Shown here one piece after another: positions 62,878 through 64,000 of a stretch of 64,000 nt of DNA. The stretch spans positions 47,718-111,717 of the forward strand of contig JAGNYI010000004.1 in NCBI GenBank assembly GCA_017985015.1, in the 5' to 3' direction. The notes under the pieces are model-generated. The model was not told where the DNA came from. It ran no database searches and worked only from the letters and a program-made list of their open reading frames with translations. Position 1 is the stretch's first letter. Every line of letters starts with the position of its first letter. Both the position numbers and the translations under genes were made by a program. Source of the DNA: Giesbergeria sp. GTDB lineage: Bacteria; Pseudomonadota; Gammaproteobacteria; Burkholderiales; Burkholderiaceae_C.

Positions 62878-64000
62878 ATGTCCAAGGAAAGCAACGGAAC
62901 ACCCACCGCGGTGGGCCAGAACGCAACTGCCGAGCGGTTTTCTGGGCCTCTCAGTGGCATCAAGGTGCTCGACCTGACCACGGTCTTCATGGGGCCATCG
63001 GCCACACAGATGATGGGCGATCTCGGGGCGGACGTCATCAAGGTCGAAGCGCCTGAGGGCGACTCCACGCGGCGCATTGGCCCGCAAGGGCACCAGGGCC
63101 TGGGGCCACTGTTTCTCGGCCTGAACCGCAACAAGCGCAGCATCGTGCTCGATCTGAAGAAGCCCGAATGCGTGCAGGCGCTGCTCAAGCTGGCCGAAAC
63201 GGCGGACGTCATTGCCAGCAACATTCGCCCTGCTGCCATGCAACGGCTTGGGCTGGGGTATGAGGCGCTGGCCAAGGCCAACCCACGCATCCTCTACGTC
63301 AGCATGGTGGGCTTCTCGCAAAAGGGGCCCTACGCCGCCAAAGCCGCATTCGACGACATGATCCAGGCCGGCTCGGGGCTCGCCGCTGCAATGGCGCCGG
63401 GCAATGGCGGTGTGCCGCGCTACCTGCCGGTGACCATTGCCGACCGCTCCGTGGGCATTTACGCCTTCGGTGTGATTTCGGCGGCGCTGTACGCGCGCAG
63501 CCAGACCGGGCGCGGCCAGAGCATTGAAGTGCCCATGTTCGAAACCATGGTGCCTTACGTGCTCGGCGACCACCTGTATGGCAACACCTTCGTGCCCAGC
63601 CAGGGCGACTTCGGCTACCCGCGGCTGATGACGCCCAACCGCCGGCCGTACAAAACCAAGGACGGCTACGTCTGCTGCCTGATCTATACCGATGCGCACT
63701 GGCGCACTTTTCTGCATGCCATTGGAAAGCCGGAGCTGATGCAGACCGACCCGCGTTTTGCCGACATCCGCAGCCGCACCACGCACATCGACGACCTGTA
63801 CCAGATGGTGGCCGACGAGCTGCAGCACCGCACCGTGGCCGAGTGGCGCGAAGTGCTGCCGGAATCCGAAATACCGCTGTTTCCGATGCACACCTTCGAT
63901 TCGCTGCTGGAGGACGAGCACTTGACCGCGACGGGCTTCTTCAGCGAATCGGTTCATCCGGTGGTGGGCCGCATACGCGAAATGGCCGTACCCAGCGAGT
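62878..64000 (+). CDS. CaiB/BaiF CoA-transferase, 3' end outside the window
   Basis: The first 374 codons of a class III CoA-transferase, open to the window end. GIKVLDLTTVFMGPSATQMM and GDLGADVIKVEAPEGD begin the fold. FDDMIQAGSGLAA carries the catalytic Asp position of true CoA-transferases, unlike the HD signature of the racemase-like paralogue at 20963. It probably exchanges CoA between an imported acid and a CoA donor, then hands it to the enoyl-CoA hydratase. It begins three nt after the receptor stop. Confidence 0.85.
   Translation, partial: MSKESNGTPTAVGQNATAERFSGPLSGIKVLDLTTVFMGPSATQMMGDLGADVIKVEAPEGDSTRRIGPQGHQGLGPLFLGLNRNKRSIVLDLKKPECVQALLKLAETADVIASNIRPAAMQRLGLGYEALAKANPRILYVSMVGFSQKGPYAAKAAFDDMIQAGSGLAAAMAPGNGGVPRYLPVTIADRSVGIYAFGVISAALYARSQTGRGQSIEVPMFETMVPYVLGDHLYGNTFVPSQGDFGYPRLMTPNRRPYKTKDGYVCCLIYTDAHWRTFLHAIGKPELMQTDPRFADIRSRTTHIDDLYQMVADELQHRTVAEWREVLPESEIPLFPMHTFDSLLEDEHLTATGFFSESVHPVVGRIREMAVPSE

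Noticed and set aside
61876-63957. Minus-strand open frame of 693 codons
   Set aside because: It is antisense to the Bug receptor and CoA-transferase genes, both of which have clear family motifs. The product is Arg/His/Gly-rich low-quality sequence typical of GC-rich shadow frames.

Overview
The window reads as chromosomal DNA of a high-GC betaproteobacterium, most likely a member of the Comamonadaceae (the Acidovorax/Comamonas/Hydrogenophaga/Rhodoferax group). This rests on the Burkholderiales-type gene content: many CoA-thioester catabolic clusters, a Bug/TctC solute receptor, an aerobic aminobenzoyl-CoA-type pathway and an AmpG permease. It is also supported by a ~50-nt intergenic repeat, found here ten times, that is familiar to me from this family. 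Genus cannot be fixed from the sequence alone. I found no rRNA, tRNA, CRISPR array, complete insertion sequence or prophage.

Layout. 1-5378: end of a small zinc-finger gene, then five co-directional surface-polysaccharide genes (O-antigen ligase-like protein, three glycosyltransferases, one unknown) coupled by 4-nt overlaps. 5409-9973 (minus): AmpG permease, OmpR-type response regulator, sensor kinase and a nitronate monooxygenase whose start overlaps the kinase stop. 10033-14089: AraC regulator, EamA exporter, M48 peptidase, YqhD-like alcohol dehydrogenase. 14135-22015: an AraC regulator divergent from a seven-gene beta-oxidation-like cluster (ligase, SCP2-type thiolase, two half-size MaoC-fold proteins, SDR, acyl-CoA dehydrogenase, racemase-type CoA transferase). 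22022-28848: hydrolase, PanE, SlyD, a collagen-like lipoprotein with a clear terminator, pirin and an MFS exporter. 28930-31630: a small operon of VOC, GFA, DUF1579 and RibD-C proteins opposite a TetR regulator, with a perfect palindrome between them.

31777-44833 is the best-defined metabolic unit. It encodes a fused flavin monooxygenase/old-yellow-enzyme of the 2-aminobenzoyl-CoA monooxygenase/reductase type, SDR, MarR regulator, enoyl-CoA hydratase, acyl-CoA dehydrogenase, aryl-CoA ligase, a complete five-gene Liv-type ABC importer, a thioesterase and a RidA-type imine deaminase. Together these can import an aromatic acid (anthranilate is the best guess, salicylate the alternative), make its CoA thioester, dearomatise it with oxygen and reductant, and begin beta-oxidation.

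44906-50286 holds housekeeping and accessory genes (DUF1439, DNA glycosylase, DTW-domain tRNA modification enzyme, methyltransferase, VOC, RIO kinase, DUF1993). 50557-58500 looks like a defence-type accessory segment: a DUF2130 coiled-coil protein with a nuclease-like core, an RHH/ParE toxin-antitoxin pair, a GSU2403-type nucleotidyltransferase and a type III-like Res/Mod pair. The mod gene is cut by a single in-frame amber codon, and a helicase C-terminal fragment sits at the segment edge. 58689-64000: MFS transporter, LysR regulator, and a divergent enoyl-CoA hydratase / Bug receptor / CoA-transferase unit that runs off the end of the window.

Two intergenic repeat families cross these units. 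One is a hairpin-forming element of about 50 nt (ten copies), three copies of which supply the stop codon of a neighbouring gene. The other is a 90-120 nt GC-rich element (three copies), each starting just after a stop codon and always between two co-directional genes.
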